Below, one piece after another: positions 62,862-64,000 of a stretch of DNA of 64,000 nucleotides; position 1 is the first letter of the stretch, and each line of letters begins with the position of its first letter. The notes under the pieces are model-generated. The model worked only from the letters and a program-made list of their open reading frames with translations, made no database searches and was not told where the DNA came from. Source of the DNA: Paracoccus seriniphilus (lineage in GTDB: Bacteria > Pseudomonadota > Alphaproteobacteria > Rhodobacterales > Rhodobacteraceae); the NCBI RefSeq assembly GCF_028553745.1, contig NZ_CP067129.1, positions 2,152,501-2,216,500 of the forward strand. Direction: 5' to 3'. The position numbers were made by a program, and so were the translations under genes.

Positions 62862-64000
62862 ATGAGCGCAGCCCGAACGCCACCCCATCCCGTGACCCTG
62901 GTCGCGCTATCCGGTGTGTCCGCATTGTCGATGAACGTGTTTCTGCCCTCTCTTCCGGGCATGGCACGGGATTTCGGCGTCGATTACGCGCTGATGCAAC
63001 TGTCCGTGTCGGCCTATATCGGGGCCAGCGCCCTGCTGCAGTTGCTGGGCGGCCCGATCAGCGACCGTTTCGGGCGCAGGCCGGTGGCGCTGACGGGGCT
63101 TGTCCTGTTCCTGCTGGCAACGGTGGGGACTTTGATCGCGCCCACGGCATCGAGCTTTCTGTTCTTTCGGATGATCCAGGCGGTCATCTCGGTCTGCATG
63201 CTGCTGTCTCGCGCCACCGTGCGCGACATGTTCGAGGGCGACAAGGCAGCCTCGATGATCGGCTATGTCACAATGGGCATGGCCGTGGTCCCCATGATCG
63301 CCCCGGTGATCGGAGGGATCATGGACGAAGCCTTTGGGTGGCGGGCGAATTTCGCCATGATGGGCCTGCTGGCAATGGTTGTGCTGATCGTCGTCTGGCG
63401 CGACATGGGCGAAACCGTCCGTGGCGGCGGCATCACCATGCGCCAGCAGATCGCCAACTATCCGGTTCTGGCACGGTCGCATCGTTTCTGTGGCTATTGC
63501 CTTGCGGCAACGCTCTCTTCGGGCTGTTTCTTCGCCTATCTGGGCGGCGCCCCCTTTGTCGGAGAGCAGGTCTTTGGCCTGACGACCGCTCAGGTCGGCT
63601 ATTTCTTCGCCTCTCCTTCGATCGGTTATCTGACCGGGAACTTCCTGTCGGGGCGCTATACCGCGCGCATCGGGTTGAACCGGATGGTGCTGGCCGGAGC
63701 GTCGATCTGCTTTGCGGCCCTGTCCCTGTCGCTGATCTCGACCCTTGCTGGCGTGGTCAGCCCGCTGATCTTCTTTGGCTCCATTGGCATCATGGGCCTG
63801 GGCAACGGGCTGGTCATGCCCAATACCAACGCCGGCATGATGAACGTCCGCCCCGAACTTGCCGGCACGGCCAGCGGTCTGGGCGGCGCCCTGGCCGTGG
63901 CGGGTGGCGCGGCGCTTTCCGCCGTGGCAGGCGCTCTGCTGACCCCCGGATCGGGGGCGGCACCGCTGCTGGTCATCATGTGCGCCTCGGCACTGGGATC
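62862..64000 (+). CDS. Bcr/CflA-type multidrug efflux MFS transporter (3' end cut off)
   Basis: About 379 residues are visible before the window ends. The start MSAARTPPHPVTLVAL leads into the first span (SGVSALSMNVFLPSLPGMAR), then AYIGASALLQLLGGPISDRF and GRRPVALTGL, the conserved DRxGRR loop of drug:proton antiporters. Later segments (RATVRDMFEGDKAASMIGY, PMIAPVIGGIMDEAFGWR) are the family motif C-type antiporter elements. The substrate cannot be told. It follows dnaB by 46 bases without a clear terminator. Confidence 0.88.
   Translation, partial: MSAARTPPHPVTLVALSGVSALSMNVFLPSLPGMARDFGVDYALMQLSVSAYIGASALLQLLGGPISDRFGRRPVALTGLVLFLLATVGTLIAPTASSFLFFRMIQAVISVCMLLSRATVRDMFEGDKAASMIGYVTMGMAVVPMIAPVIGGIMDEAFGWRANFAMMGLLAMVVLIVVWRDMGETVRGGGITMRQQIANYPVLARSHRFCGYCLAATLSSGCFFAYLGGAPFVGEQVFGLTTAQVGYFFASPSIGYLTGNFLSGRYTARIGLNRMVLAGASICFAALSLSLISTLAGVVSPLIFFGSIGIMGLGNGLVMPNTNAGMMNVRPELAGTASGLGGALAVAGGAALSAVAGALLTPGSGAAPLLVIMCASALG

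Noticed and set aside
1..64000. Mobile elements, prophage genes or CRISPR arrays
   Set aside because: No transposase, integrase, phage structural gene, target-site duplication or regularly spaced repeat was seen on either strand.

Overview
The window looks like chromosomal DNA of an alphaproteobacterium of the Rhodobacteraceae, most likely Paracoccus or a close relative. The grounds are the high GC content, the gene families and their order (PuuE-UraD fusion, ScfR-type regulator, short RNase E/G, LpoA-like/rsmI/yraN/gshB block, suf operon with two cysteine desulfurases), and a TTAA-N7-TTAA CtrA-type box. Genus is an inference from family composition. Coding density is very high. No gap between genes exceeds about 260 bases, many neighbours overlap by 4 to 8 bases, and no insertion sequence, prophage, CRISPR array or rRNA gene is visible.

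Layout. 1-5532: purine/ureide catabolism (puuD partial, uraH, an IclR regulator, puuE-uraD fusion, ureidoglycine aminohydrolase) with an HPP/CBS membrane protein between. 5542-12823: the most unusual block, a set that I match to the named but functionally unassigned GAK (Grasp And Kinase) system: amphi-Trp protein, metallophosphatase, histidine phosphatase, HprK-related kinase, ATP-grasp ligase, a PhoU-aminoglycoside-kinase-like fusion, and a divergent CofD-like protein. 12945-15150: tRNA-Phe, yacG, RNase E/G, maf, infA. 15238-16428: an orphan FliM/FliN-type protein. 16490-21200: a symporter-histidine kinase fusion, a small membrane protein, a response regulator and an ScfR-like regulator, suggesting short-chain fatty acid sensing. 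21260-25097: DUF815 ATPase, tatABC, MarC protein, retropepsin-like protease.

25141-29577: TPP riboswitch followed by thiD-thiO-thiS-thiG-thiE-thiF. 29574-36592: phospholipase D-like protein, MYG1, an NDUFS4-type complex I subunit, an I78 inhibitor lipoprotein, uvrB, a D-amino-acid dehydrogenase-like oxidoreductase. 36695-44981: Fe-S assembly (cysteine desulfurase, sufB, sufC, sufD, two YIP1-type membrane genes, sufS), coupled at its head to coaBC. 45105-54609: comM with a CtrA-type box, gshB, yraN, rsmI, a penicillin-binding-protein activator, glnD, murJ. 54619-64000: a rhomboid-fold protein lacking the catalytic residues, trpS, a SulP transporter with a universal stress protein, a small uncharacterised protein, pyrC, pyrE, dnaB and the start of a Bcr/CflA-type efflux gene cut by the window end.

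Most of the window is housekeeping. The parts that merit attention are the GAK block, the symporter-kinase/ScfR cluster, the CtrA-type box at comM, the pseudo-rhomboid, the structured leader before sulP, and three convergent gene pairs that share a CTAG across both stop codons. Family names are assigned by reading the translated sequence against remembered family hallmarks; no database search was run.
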